This document shows, piece by piece, positions 9,277 through 21,174 of a stretch of DNA of 64,000 bases; the first letter of the stretch is position 1; every line of letters begins with the position of its first letter. This DNA is from Plotosus lineatus (lineage: Eukaryota; Chordata; Actinopteri; Siluriformes; Plotosidae). Position numbers and translations under genes: made by a program. The DNA lies in the NCBI GenBank assembly GCA_024760905.1, contig CM045731.1, positions 22,857,001-22,921,000 of the forward strand. Reading direction: 5' to 3'. The notes beneath the pieces were generated by a model. The model ran no database searches. It was not told where the DNA came from and worked only from the letters and a program-made list of their open reading frames with translations.

Positions 9277-12200
9277 ATGCAGCCATGAGGCAGGGTGGGG
9301 GGGTACTAACCAGTGTCTCTCTCCCTTATGCCGCTCCCAAGCCCGGATAAATGCAGAGGGTTGTGACAGGAAGGGCATCCGGTGTAAAACTTCTGCCACA
9401 TTTCTCATGCAAATGATCAAAACAAAATTCATACCGGATCGGTCGAGGCCCGGGTTAACAACAACCACCATCAGTGCTGTCAATCAACAGGGTGCTGATG
9501 GAAATTGCACTACTGTTGGTCAAAGAAGGAGAGGCGGGAGGCGTGTCCGTAGGCAGAGAGAGAAGAGGAAATGCGTGAGTCTAGGACTGAAAGTAGGGAC
9601 TTTGAATGTTAGAACTATGAACGATAAAGCGAGAGAGCTGGCTGACACGAAGCAGAGGAGGAAGGTGGACATACTGTGTGTTCAGGAGACCAGGTGGAAA
9701 GGTTGCAAGGCTAGAAGCTTAGGAGCAGGGTTTAAGCTGTTTTATCACGGTGTGGATGGGAAGAGAAATGGAGTAGGGGTCATCTTGAAGGAGGGGTTTG
9801 TCAGGAATGTTCGAGAAGTGAGAAGAGTGTCAGACAGAGTGATGAGTCTCAAGTTATAAATTGAAGGCGTGATGGTCAATGTTGTTGGTGCTTATGCCCC
9901 ACAGGCAGGATGTGAGCGAGAAGAGAAGGAGAGATTCTGGAGTGAGTTAGATGAAGTGATGCAGAGTACCAGAGGTGAAAGAGTGGTCATTGGGGCAGAC
10001 TTCAATGGACATGTTGTTGCAGGCAACAGAGGGGACAAGGAAGTGATGGGCAGGTTTGGTATCAAGGACAGGAACACAAGGACAAATGTTGATAGATTTT
10101 GCAAAAAGGATGGAAATGGCTGTGGTGAATACTTTCTTCAAGAAGAGACAGGAGCATAGGGTGACTTGTGAAAGCGGAGGTAAGAGCACACAGATAGACT
10201 GCATCTTGTGTAGGCGATGTAATTTGAAGGAAGTCAGTGACTGCAAAGTAGTAGTGGGTGAAAGTGTTGCCAAACAGTCAGTTGTGCAGGATGACGCTGA
10301 TGATGATGAAGATGAAAAGGGCAAAGGCAGAGCAGAAGACAAAGTGGTGGAAGCTGAAAAAGGAAGAGTGTCGTGTTGTCTTCAAGGAGGAGTTGAAACA
10401 GGATTTGGGAAGTCAGGAAGTGCTTCCAGATGACTGGACAACCACAGCCAATGTGATCAGGGAGACCGGTAGGAGAGTACTTGATGTGTCCTCTGGAAGG
10501 AAAGTAGATAAGGAAACTTGGTGGTGGAATGAGGAAGTGCAGGAATGTGTACAAAAGAAGAGGTTAGCTAAGAAGTGGGACACAGAGAGGACCGAAGAGA
10601 GTAAACAGGAGTACAGGGAGACACAGCGTAAGGCGAAGGCAGCGGTGTCAAAGGCCAAACAGGGCGTATGATGATTTGTATGATAGCTTGGACAGTAAGG
10701 AGGGAGAAAATGATTTATACAGGTTAGCACAGCAGAGAAATAGAGATGGGAAAGACGTGCAGCAAGTTTGAGTGATAAAGGACAGAGAGGGAAATGTATT
10801 GACTGATGACAGAAGTGTGCTAGGAAGATGGAAAGAGAACTTTGAAGAGCTGATGAATGAGGAAAATGAGAGTGAGGTGACCGTTGAGGACCAGGAAGTA
10901 GCAAAGATTAGTAAGGGTGAAGTGAGGAGGGCATTGAACAGGATGAAGAGTAAAAAGGCAGTTGGTCCTGATGACATACCGGTGGAGGTATGGAAGTGTC
11001 TAGGAGAGGTAGCAGTAGGTTTTCTGACAAGAATATCCAACAAGGTCTTAGAAAGTGAGCAGATGCCGGAGGAATGGAGGAGAAGTGTGCTTTGTGCCCA
11101 TTTTTAAGAACAAGGGAGCTGTACAGAGTTGTGGCAACTACAGAGGGATAAAGTTGACGAGCCATACTATGAATTTATGGGAAAGAATAGTGGAAGCTAG
11201 ACTAAGGGCAGAGGTCAGCATTTGAGAACAACAGTTTGGTTTCATGCCAAGAAAGAGAACCACAGATTAAGTGTTTGCTTTGAGGATGTTAATAGAGAAG
11301 TACAGAGAAGGTCAGAAGGGGCTGCATTGTGCCTTTTGTTGATCTGGAGAATGCATATGACAGGGTGCCGTGAGAAGAACTGGTATTGTATGAGGAAGTC
11401 TGGAGTGGCACAGAAGTATGTGAGAGTGGTGCAGGACATGTATGAGAGATGTAAGACAGTGGTGAGGTGTGCTGTCGGTGTGACAGAAGAGTTCAAGGTG
11501 GAGGTAGGACTGCATCAAGGGTCAGCTTCTTGTTTGCTATGGTGATGGACAGGCTGATAGACGAGGTTAGACAAGAATCTCCATGGACTATGATGTTTGC
11601 AGATGACATTGTGATCTGGAGTGAGAGCAGAGAACAAGTGCAGGAAAATCTAGAGAGGTGGAGGTATGCCCTGGAAAGGAGAGGAATGAAGGTTAGTCTC
11701 AGTAAGACAGAATACATGTGTGTGAACGACAAAGACCCAAGAGGAACGGTGAGGTTACAGGGGGCAGAGATAAGGAAGGTGGAGGATTTTAAGTACTTAG
11801 GCTCAACAATCCAGAGCAATGGAGAGTGTGGAAAAGAGGTGAAGAAGCGCGTGCAGGCAGGTTGGAATGGCTGGGAAAAGTGTCCGGTGTGATGTGTGAT
11901 GGGAGAGTCTCGGCAAGAATGAAGGGAAAAGTGTACAAGACGGTGATGAGGCCAGCGATGTTGTATGGTTTAGAAACAGTGGCCCTGGGGAAAAGACAGG
12001 AGGCAGAGCTGGAGGTAGCAGCAATGAAAATGTTGAGGTTCTCTTTGGGAGTAACGAGGATGGATAGGATCAGGAATGAGTACATCAGCGGGACAGCGCA
12101 TGTAAGATGTTTTTAAGACAAAGTCAGAGAGGCTAGATTGAGATCGTTTGGACATGCACAGAGGAGGGATCGTGAGTATATTAGTAGTAGGATCCTGAGG

Positions 12201-12375
12201 TTGGAACTACCAGGCAGAAGGCCCAGGGGAAGACCAAAGAGAAGCTTTATGGATGTGGTGAAGGCGGACATGAAGGTAGTTGGAGTAAGAGTAGAAGATG
12301 CAGAGGATCGGGTGAGACTGAGGCAGATCATTTGCTGTGGCGACCCCTGAAGGGAACAGTCGAAAGAAGAAGACG
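9277..12375 (+). mobile_element. Near full-length RTE-like LINE with 15-bp target duplication
   Basis: About 3.1 kb, the usual RTE length. The target duplication ACTTTGCATGCTGCA lies at 9262-9276 and, with one change, at 12376-12390; the paralogous empty site is near 63,244-63,260. In order: leader with 'aggaagggcatccgg'; APE-type endonuclease (TLNVRT about 9600, VQETRW about 9680, AYAP about 9890, GADFNGHV about 9995); linker (DDWTTTANVIRE); reverse transcriptase ([23 protein letters not shown] about 11590); C-terminal region (RWFGHVQRRD, RPRGRPK); 3' end 'cgaaagaagaag'. It is dead: a stop at about 9857, a 1-bp frameshift near 10,078, and further breaks in the RT. The C2H2 genes are unrelated to it. 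Confidence 0.92.
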
Positions 12376-12390
12376 ACTTTGCTTGCTGCA

Positions 12391-12571
12391 TCGGAGACAC
12401 TGATTTTACCATACTTGCTGGACACTGCTCACAAGGACATCTGTAAACTATTGTTGGGAATTCAAATCAATCAGGCTCAAAATTAATGTGTGATGTTGGA
12501 AATCCTTTATATCAAGCTTAGAAATGAATGTACTCAGCTAAGTCTGTTATAGCTCTTACAATTATGTAAGC
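12391..12571. other. Block A/C shared flank
   Basis: Collinear with 63,262-63,420 ('ggacactgctcacaaggac'). No coding signal. The last eight bases (ATGTAAGC) form the left target duplication of the next element. Confidence 0.6.
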
Positions 12572-12764
12572 CAGGGGTGCTCAATCCTGCTCCTGGAGAT
12601 CTACCTTCCAGAAGACATTCACTCCAACCCAAATCATGACCACCTAACCATCCAATCATCTAATCAAGACCTGACTGGATCTTGCATGTCACATGGGCCA
12701 CATTAGGGTTGGAGATAAAGTCATGTGGAAGGTAGATCTCCAGGAGCAGGATTGAGCACCCCTG
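12572..12764. mobile_element. hAT-type MITE, 193 bp, 8-bp target duplication
   Basis: It begins CAGGGGTGCTCAATCC and ends with the inverted copy GGATTGAGCACCCCTG; the inverted repeats extend to nearly 40 bp. The 8-bp direct repeat ATGTAAGC flanks it (12564-12571, 12765-12772). Block C has the single-copy empty site ATGTAAAC near 63,422. It codes for nothing. Confidence 0.93.
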
Positions 12765-12772
12765 ATGTAAGC

Positions 12773-13796
12773 ATTATTAAAAGAGATCAATGTGGACTTG
12801 TATTGTGACCGACTAGTGCCAGGTTTAGCAGGATTATTACAAGTAACCTAATCTTGAGAATCAGGTCCAAGAAAAGAACCACACTGCGAAATGAAACAAA
12901 GAGAACATATATTAACATTACAACATTGTTTCAACAATATTTTTAAATCAAGGAAAATTTCGATCAGGGTATAGGTGAGACAGTGTTGGCACGTCAGATG
13001 CCCACTCCAGTGGAATTTCTGGAACTTGAAGGGTCAGTACTTGAAGATGGCATTTGGAGGTCGATGGGGATCCAGAAAATAATAGTCCGGTGAGGAAGGG
13101 GCCCAGTCAAGTGAAGGTGGTGAATAGGCAGAAGGGCAGGAAGAGTTAGAACAATCATCTGACCCAACATTAGCTGTGACGTCTTCAGTCTGGATACATT
13201 GGTTAATGGTGAGCGTATAGGACAGTGGATATAATGCAGTGGTTCTCAAATAGTGTGCCCCCCCTCCCCCGGCATGTGAAATAAGGATGCTCGGGAACAA
13301 GCTCTTCAGCTAAATGCTCCAGAAAAGTTGCAAGTTCCATGGCTGGAACTGTAAACTGGTTGTCCTGATACTGTTGAAGGACAGGATCTGATCTCTGGAA
13401 GTGACAGGGTAGTTGAGCAGAAAACAGAAATGACTTGGAAAAACCAGGTACATGTTCAGTGACTATCGAATCTTAATATGGGACTCTTGAAATCATGACC
13501 AATGTAACAACCACTCTGTGATGTGTCCACTCACAGCGAGGGATCTGACTTTCAGACACCATCTTAAATACCATGTTTTTCTGTCAAAAATGTTCCCTCC
13601 TAAACAACGGCTCTGACTTGAATTTTTGATTCAGGTTGAAACCAAATACCATTGCGCTTGTAAAGTGTAATGTAAATCTGGAGTATTTAATCAATATTGA
13701 ATCAGCTAAAATGTATTCTATTCTTTATAGGTTAACATTAAGTCTGTTTGTCTGTATCATATCACATAATTTTCATATCCCTGTATATTTCAAATA
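12773..13796. other. Intergenic; possible hAT left end and a weak coding-like stretch
   Basis: 12773-12840 still matches block C. At about 13,234 a hAT-like terminus 'cagtggttctcaaatagtg' starts. The minus strand of 13,030-13,240 has a compositionally protein-like frame ending in LDPHRPPNAIFKY, but no domain is recognised, so it is not called a gene. The rest shows nothing. Confidence 0.4.
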
Positions 13797-14078
13797 CAGT
13801 AGTACCTTGACTTACGAAATTAATCCGTTCCTAGGGCAAAATAATAATAAAAAAAAATCCATAGGAAATAATAGAAAACCGATTAATCCATTTTCACCCC
13901 CTCCCAAACTTATTTAACCTGCCACAAACACGTATATTTCACCTAAAACATTCGGCCCTCTATTTACGAAATTAATCCGTTACAGAGCATTTTTCGTAAA
14001 CTGGATTTTTTGTAAGTAGAGGCGCATTTTACATGTAAAATGTGTGCTTCGTTCCAAGGCTCCCAAGACTACCCCATT
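13797..14078. mobile_element. Mariner-like MITE fragment
   Basis: It starts 'cagtagtaccttgacttacg' after TA and carries the repeated 'gaaattaatccgtt' motif twice. It is interrupted on the right by the SINE at 14079-14420. The right terminus was not found. Confidence 0.55.
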
Positions 14079-14420
14079 TCTTTCTTTCTTTCGGCTTTTT
14101 CCCTTTCTCGGGAGTCGCCACAGTGAATCATCTGATTCGCACATTTTGATTTTGGCATAGGTTTTTACGTCGGCTGCCCTTCCTGTCACAACCCTTTTAG
14201 AAAGGGACAGAAACACGCTGACAGCTTTGCAGCCTACTCTTTACGAAAGTCAGCAACGGTTCTTTTACATGCCTCTCACCATAGACAGTGAGAGACATGG
14301 CCCGCCTTTGATAACCCAGTTAGCTGCACTGGGGGGGACAGTGACAACCTTGTGGAGACTCAAACCCCCAACCTTAGGATCAGCGCTCCTGCACCCTAAC
14401 CACTAGACCACCACTGCCCA
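14079..14420 (-). mobile_element. tRNA-derived SINE with RTE-type 3' tail
   Basis: On the minus strand: a tRNA-like head (right end; plus-strand 'accctaaccactagacca' is the complement of an A-box region), a body, then a tail complementary to 'gattcactgtggcgactcccg', which matches the 3' end of the local RTE LINE. It ends in a CTTT-rich tract (14079-14098). A sister copy is at 43787-44127. Confidence 0.82.
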
Positions 14421-14842
14421 CGGGTAGTTCATATGTTTAGCTAAAAGATAATTTTTATAACACTGTAGGCTTTGCAATAAAGCAATACATGTAGTTCATC
14501 TTCAATTAAATTAAGGTTATATTTTAGGCAGAAAGGACAAAAATCTCAAGACCGAAGGCACATTATTGTATCTGCCTGTTTTAATGCGTAATCTGAAATT
14601 ACCACATTGAATTTTATCAAGCAATTTCTGAAATACGGGGCTAAATCTAAGCTCAGTCTTGATATTAAGTAGGGACTTAAAAAGTACAGTATATAATTAG
14701 AGCACTTGGTAGTATTATGTTTGAATAAAATGTTTTAATAATAATAATATGAAGAGAGAAATTGTCAGATAGTCTGCTTAAGAAAACTTTCAATTTTAAA
14801 TTCAGAGATTATTTTCTTTCACAAAAATAAAAGCTTATTGCA
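14421..14842. other. AT-rich intergenic DNA, nothing recognised
   Basis: No open frame, repeat boundary or RNA gene could be supported here. Confidence 0.5.
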
Positions 14843-15052
14843 GTGAAAGACAATCCTAAGGAATTTTGGGAAATGTTTAAACATAGTGTCTCAGCTTTAA
14901 CTGGAGACAATACTATTAATGTAGACAGTGAAGACTGGTTCATTCACTTCTCTGCTCTTTTAAGTGATAATACTGATTTTGTCTGTGACTGTAATGTCAA
15001 CTCGGTAGGAATTGAAGGAAGGACTAAAAATATTAAATTGTGTCATTACTGA
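14843..15052 (+). pseudogene. Possible retroelement protein fragment
   Basis: A 69-residue frame (NPKEFWEMFKHSVSALTG...DWFIHFSALLSDNTDF) resembles the segment preceding the reverse transcriptase in several LINE proteins, where an NP(K)xFW...W..HF pattern is common. No RT follows, and the frame upstream has a stop. It could equally be a chance reading frame in AT-rich DNA. Confidence 0.3.
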
Positions 15053-15135
15053 AAATTAAGTACAGGGATCTCTTGTTACTTTGCGGTTCAATTCATGCGG
15101 CTTCAGTGCACCACATTAGTTTTAAATTATATATA

Positions 15136-15645
15136 CAGTGGTACCTCACCTTACAAAATTAATCAGTTCCAGAACCTTTTTCGGAACCTGGATTTTCTTT
15201 AAGTAGAACCGCATTTTACATGTAAAACGAGTGATTCGTTCCAAGGCCCCCAATACTACCCTTTAAAAATTATAAAAGCATAACTTTTTTACTTACTTTG
15301 TGTTGATCATGTCTTCTTAGCAGAGTTATAATCTTACAAATGTTTATGCAAGGTTAAAAGCCTGAGACAAAAAATAAATTTCCAATGACACTTGAAAAAC
15401 TCATGAAACAAGCTCAAGGGAGCTGTGTCATCCCTCCAAGCCAATGGGAGGCCAGCGGGGTGGGATGTTGGGAGATGTAGTCAATGGAGAGCAACTTGTG
15501 CATTGTTTGAATGGCGCAATTCAATGTTTAAATGGCACATTTGAATGGCGTGTTTTGCGTGTTTCGTAAGGAGAACTTGTTTTGTATACAGAGACAAAAA
15601 ATTTAGGAAAATTTAACTGGATTTTTCGTATTCTGGGACCATCTA
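15136..15645. mobile_element. Mariner-like MITE ('CAGTGGTACCTC' family)
   Basis: It starts CAGTGGTACCTCACC after TA, with the family's internal motifs ('gattcgttccaaggcccc', 'ccaatgggaggccagcgggg'). The right inverted repeat is degenerate. A (TA)n/(GA)n microsatellite at 15644-15693 abuts it. Confidence 0.65.
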
Positions 15646-15693
15646 TATATATATAGAGAGAGAGAGAGCGCGCGAGAGAGAGAGAGAGAGAGA

Positions 15694-16324
15694 TAAAATT
15701 TAATTAATTTTGTCTCCACTCATTTCCTGAGACAAGTGAAAACCTTTACAACATTTGGATGAGGATAACATTGATCGATCATCTGGAAATCATAGAGAAC
15801 AGATTATATTTTCCTGACTAAATCTCAATTAATTTGCTTCACAGCTTGAACAAAGGGAATGTTTTGTAATCGTCCTGGAAAAGCATTAAAATCACATTAT
15901 ACTTTCTTTTAAGAGAACTGGTTGTTGGCTTCAACTACTTGAGTAAAATTAGAATTTAATATTAACGTCATTGTTAGTTTGGTTCCATCTTCCCATATCT
16001 CTAATCCCCTGTTTGATTTCCTCAGGTTTTCTTCAAAATATTATTTTGTAAATATTGACTCATTCATTCAATGATTTCATGAACAACTTAAACCTATTAG
16101 GGTCTCAGGGAGGCTGGAGCCTATCTCAGCCAACACTTGGCAAAGCCACCTTTTACAACTCTCGAGACCATGCGAGGGCCAAAAACACAGCCATTCACAA
16201 GTACACTCACTCCTCAGACCTCAGTGTCCATTTAAAAAGGTTTTAAAACAATTTAAAAGATTATTGTGCATGTCTTTGGATTGTGAGAGAAAACTGGAGC
16301 CCCTTGGGAAAACACACACAAGCA
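15694..16324. other. Intergenic, contains a SINE-tail fragment
   Basis: 16,057-16,143 resembles the 'gggtctcagggaggctggagcc' tail repeat that also ends the SINEs at 841 and 20301. Nothing else is recognised. Confidence 0.45.
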
Positions 16325-17903
16325 CATCTCATATTTCTGCATAAAATCACCATCAAATGTGATCTGATCTTTGTCAAAATCACGCAGATGAAAAAACAGC
16401 GTCTGCTTTAACTAATACCACTCAAACATTTATAGGTTTTCATATTTTAATGAGGATAGCATGCAATGACAAAAGGGGGAGGAAGAAGTAATTGAACCGT
16501 CACATTTAATATTTTGTCGTCGTCCCCCCGGCAGCAATAACTTCAACCGGACTCTTCTTGTAGCTGCAGATCAGTCTGGCACATCGATCAGGACTAATCT
16601 TGTCCCATTCTTCTTTACAAAACTGTTGTAGTTCAGTCAGATTCCTGGATGTCTGGCATGAATCGCTGTCTTGAGGTCATGCCACAGCATCTCAATGGGG
16701 TTCAAGTCTGGACTTTTACTTGGCCACTCCAGAACGTGTATTTTGTTCTTCTGAAACCATTCTGAAGTTGATTTACTTGTGTCTTTTGGATCATTGTCCT
16801 GTTGCAGCATCCATCCTCTTTTTAGCTTCAACTGTCTGACAAACGGCCTCAGGTTTTCCTGCAAAACATCCTGATAAACTTTTGAATTCATTTTTCCATT
16901 AATGATTGCAAGTTGTCCAGGCCCCGAGGCAGCTAAACAGCCCCAAACCATGATGCACCCTCCACCATGCTTCATGGTGGGGATGAGGTGTTGATGTTGG
17001 TGAGCTGTTCCATTTTTCCTCCACATATGACGTTGTGTGTTCCTCCCAAACAATTCAACTACGGTTTCATCAGTCCACAAAATATTTTGCCAAAACTTCT
17101 GTGGAGTGTCCAAGTGCCTTTTTGCGAACATTAAATGAGCAACAATGTTTTTTTAGACAGCAGTGGCTTCCGCCTTGGAGTCCTCCCATGAACACCATTC
17201 TTGGCCAGTTTTACATATAGTTGATGTGTGCACAGAGATATCGGACTGTACCAGTGATTTCTGTTAGTCTTTAGCAGACACTCTAGGGTTTTTTTTTAAC
17301 CTCTCTGAGTATTCTACGCTGAACTCTTGGCGTCATCTTTGGTGGACGGCCACTTCTTGGGAGAGAAGCAACAGTGCAAAACTCTCTCCAGTTGTAGACA
17401 ACTTCTCTGACTGTCGATTGATAAACATTCAGACTTTTAGAGATGGTTTTGTATCCTTTCCCAGCTTTATACAAGTCAACAATTTTTGATCATAGGTCTT
17501 CAGACAGCTCTTTTGAGCGAGCCATGGTGCACATCAGAAAATGGTTCTCATCAAGACAATTCTTACCAGGTGTGTGTTTTATAGTGGGCAGGGCAGCTTT
17601 AAGCCACTCATCAGTGATTGGGCACACACCTGACTTAAATTGTTTGGTAAAAATTGTTTTCAATTGCTCTTTAAGTCTCCTTAGGCAGAGGGTTCAGTTA
17701 CTTTTCCTCCCCCTTCTGTCATTGTTTGCATGCTAGCCTCATTAAAATATGAAAACCTATAAATGTTTGGGTAGTTTTAGTTAAAGCAGACACTGTTTTT
17801 TCATCTGTGTGATTTTGACAAAGATCAGATCACATTTGATGGTGATTTTATGCAGAAATGTGAGAAATTCCAAAAGGTTCAGATACTTTTTCATACCACT
17901 GTA
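16325..17903 (-). mobile_element. Tc1-like transposon with about 170-200-bp inverted repeats
   Basis: Inverted repeats span about 16,325-16,490 and 17,715-17,903 (shared 'acatttataggttttcatat'); the right end finishes at 'cataccactg' then TA. The left outer tip of about 50 bp is missing. The transposase lies on the minus strand: start at 17525 (MARSKELSEDL, then a premature stop), helix-turn-helix and GRPPK motif (17283-17474), and the DDE domain (16637-17131) with TDET, QQDNDPK and SPDLNPIEMLW, so all three catalytic residues are visible. Stops and frameshifts make it inactive. An internally deleted relative is at 36008-36495. Confidence 0.9.
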
Positions 17904-18449
17904 GAAGTCAACGTGGCATAGTTCATCCAGATACACCCAAGCTTAGCTGAGGACGAGAACCTCGGACATTTTTACTGTGTGGCAGATGAGCACTCGGACA
18001 TGGGCCGACAACCTGCGGTTCCCGAGCTGCATGCAGCTCTTTCACCTCTCTGATGCGGCTCTGTGGCTTTTAAGAATAATTAATGTGTACTTTACGGTGG
18101 CCGACGGATGCAAACGTGTTTCATCTACAAGAACCATTGCATCACGAAAAAAAAAAATGCAGCTTATTTACTCAGATCAGAAGCACTCCGGGCTCACAGG
18201 AGTAGAGAGTTCAACCAGCTTTAACCTGAATGATGGGAGAATGTGCCTTAAGCATAGTCCTGCAACAGTCAGGTCCCCACAGGTACCCAGTGGGGACCAT
18301 TGCAAACATGCTTTTTTGGGGTTGAAAGTTACATAGATGAAAATTAATAGTCACGGGCGAGGGCGGATATTTATTTGTTGCGGGCGAGGTGATTTTGTCT
18401 GTGTGCTCTTGTGGACATGGCTATCTTTGCATTAATAAGCTACATTGAG
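17904..18449. other. Region before the L2-like LINE; A/B duplication begins
   Basis: The A/B paralogy resumes at about 18,110 ('gcaaacgtgtttcatctaca', matching 37,240). 17,904-18,109 is unmatched in B and has a 'gcatgcagctctttcacctc' stretch of unknown type. No gene. Confidence 0.5.
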
Positions 18450-19795
18450 AGTCAGTGTGTTTGATGTGCTGTGTTGGTGAAGGGAGCATGCCACCATGCC
18501 CTTGTGCTTTCAACACCATACGACTGGGCATACTGAATGAAATGCTGACAGACCTTGCTGTACTAACCCCCACCTGCAACTGGATGCTGGATTTCCTCAC
18601 TGACAGACCACAAGTGGTGAGGATGGGAAGGAGGGTTTCAGTGAAGCTCACAGTCAGCACAGGATCACCACAGGGCTCCTGCCTCAGTCCGAAACTCTTC
18701 ACCCTTTACACACACGACTGTGTCTCCACCCAGGAAAATGCCACCATCATAAAGTATGCTGACGAAATCACCATCCTGGGCCTTATTAAGAGTGGGGACG
18801 AATCGGGCTACAGGAGTCTGGTGAACAACATTCTTATCTCTGGAGAGGATAACAACCTCAGTGTAAACAAGATCAGACAAAATAAATAATAATGGACTTT
18901 AGACACCCCCCCCCCTTGCCACCACCCTTCATCAAGGGGACTAAGGTGGAGAGGGCTGACAGCTGTCGGTTCTTGGGACTGCAAATAACATCGGACCTGA
19001 GCTGGACTTTGAACACTACGGCCACAGTGAAAAAAGCCCAGCAGAGATGCTATTTCATCAGGATGCTCAGGAAAGCTGGCCTGCACTGTCTCCCTCTCAT
19101 CCAGGTTTCCAAAGGGTTGATTGAAAGCATCCTCACTACATGGATGACTGTGTGGTACGACAACACCACGCAGAAAGAGAGGAAGGCTCTGCAAGGAATC
19201 ATAAGGACTGCAGCGAGGATTATTGGGACTGAACTTCCTACCATAAACACAATGTACACACAGCACGGTCACAAAAGAATATAAAGGATCATCAAAGACA
19301 CATAGCATTCAGCTCACTCCCTACTTCAACACAAACACTGCACATACAACCTGAGGCACAGACGGGCATACAGTATTGTCACACATAGAACACGTTTCTT
19401 TAACAGCTTCTTTCCTGCTGCAGTGAGACTCCTCAGCCGAACAAAATGATGGGCATAGTGCGACATATATACAGGATATATATAAATATAAAACTGAATA
19501 AATATAATTTATGTTGTTGTGTTTAATGACTTTTTTGTTGCACCTACTGAGTCACTTATTTATTGAATTATTATTATTATTATTATTATTATTGTTATAT
19601 TTTACTGGAATGGAACTGTTTACTGGGCCTGTGTAAGGTCACTTTTAAACATAGGACTTCGGTCGATCGAAGTACTGTGTGTGTTTTTGCTGTTCTGATC
19701 CTTTCTGTTTTTTCCACAGCTTGACTCTTTGCATGACCGCTCAAGAAATTCCTATGTGTGTAAAAACACAAATGGCAATAAAGAATCTTGAATAT
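18450..19795 (+). mobile_element. LINE of the L2/CR1 group, 3' part (copy A)
   Basis: It encodes the C-terminal half of a reverse transcriptase (DFLTDRPQVVRMG, TGSPQGSCLSPKLFTLYTHDC) and the downstream region (FLGLQITSDLSW, RKALQGIIRTAARIIGTELP). The catalytic box is YADE instead of YADD at about 18,758, so this copy lacks the second aspartate; copy B at 37,600 has YADD. A stop at about 18,888 and frameshifts interrupt it. It includes an ATT microsatellite (19,566-19,596) and seems to end at 'aataaagaatcttgaat'. Confidence 0.8.
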
Positions 19796-20300
19796 TGTGC
19801 TCATGGCAAGGAGTGTTCTCGGCATCCCAGCAGCAGCGCAGCGAGCGAGAGAGACTTTTCCGCAGCCTGGGTTTGTAATCCAGGAATGAAAATCACAGCT
19901 GAAGTAAGAAGCAGTGGATGAGATCTGGTTTATGCACAGCAATCTCCGAATTAAATAACTCTCCTCCCAGTGAAAAAATAAAAGACTGGGTCTGGTTCAG
20001 TCTCCACTCTGAGAATGGGGCGGTCAGTGCAGTATTAAGCATTAATATGATTGAAAAGAATATTGAGCATACTCCTTCTTAAAATAAGTCTTCATGTACC
20101 TTTCTGTGTTGCTGTCATTTTTTTTAAATTAAAACGATGACAAAACAACATTAATATAATGAAGAAAAAGAAGTTCCCATAAAGGGAGTGGTGGTAAGGC
20201 AGGCTATCCAACCTGTTAACACATCTGGCAGCACCCCATCCTGCCCTTTGTAGGATAGCTGTTCTTTTTCTTTATAAAAATACAAGAAGGACTCAAATAC
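19796..20300. other. A/B shared intergenic DNA
   Basis: Collinear with 38,900-39,372. No coding signal seen. Confidence 0.5.
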
Positions 20301-20623
20301 ATTCATTCATTTTCTGAATCGCTTCAGCCTATTAAGGGTCGCGGGGAGGCTGTCGCCCATCCCAGTTGACGAGGGCAGAGTACACCCTGGACAGCTCACC
20401 AGGCCATCGCAGGGCAGGAAGACACTGATGGTAATGCAGCTCCTCTTGTTAAAAGTCTTGGTTCTTTTCCAGCCACACACCATAGATAGTGAGAGACATG
20501 GCCAGCCTTTGATAATCCAGTGAGCTGCACTGGGGGAAGAGTAACAACCCATGGAGAGTCGGGTTTGAAGCCCCAACCTTCAGATCAGTAAACCAACACC
20601 TTTTACCACAAGGCCACCAATAC
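20301..20623 (-). mobile_element. tRNA-derived SINE with 'CATTCATTTTCTGAATC' tail
   Basis: Same family as 841-1157, here with the tRNA-like head more complete at the right ('accacaaggccacca'). The paralogous copy in block B is 39373-39697, so the insertion predates the A/B duplication. Confidence 0.75.
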
Positions 20624-20980
20624 GTCAAATTGGGAATTTTCATTGAAAGTAACTTTTTATTCATCATCTTTTTCTGAATGTAATTTTTTTTGCAAGCAGA
20701 ATTGTAATATAGTTGTCTCTGCAATGGTTTAAAACAATGCAACACATTATTTTTTTATATATTAACATGAAGGAAAAAGAGGGGTATTGGACATTATATG
20801 CAGTGTTATTTGATTTTAAATGTAAAAAAAAAAAATACTTGTGGCTCCCAGTGTTTGCTTTTCTGTGGAAAACGGGTCCAAATGGCGCTTTGAAGGGCAA
20901 AGATTGCCAACCCCTGCACTAGGAGATTTTCTTCCGAAACAATATCAGTACTGTATTTTTTTTAATGTTTTTTTCTTCAG
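20624..20980. other. AT-rich A/B shared intergenic DNA
   Basis: No gene seen. Poly-A and poly-T tracts are present. Confidence 0.5.
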
Positions 20981-21174
20981 CGTTTTTTTTTGTGTGTGTG
21001 GGGGATTGGTGGTAGCAGTGCAGCTCAACACAGGTTACCTCTCGTTGTCAAAGAAGAAAGATACGTGACGTTGGTTAGGGGCGTGGTTTCTTCCTGTACA
21101 CTCAAAGTTCGAAGCTGGGACGTGAGTGCGGAAAAAGATTTACATTTACCGCGTGTTGTGTACAAATTCAAGGT
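20981..21174 (+). other. Possible orphan first exon (block A)
   Basis: A block containing 'gcagctcaacacaggttacc' and 'aaagaagaaagatacgtgac' ends in a donor-like CAAG|GTATGTG at about 21,174. The block B copy (39,905-40,107) keeps the donor (CAGG|GTATGTG). A possible acceptor 'cgtgcag' follows at about 21,261. No downstream coding exon was found, so this is either a non-coding 5' exon whose gene is elsewhere or chance. Confidence 0.2.
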
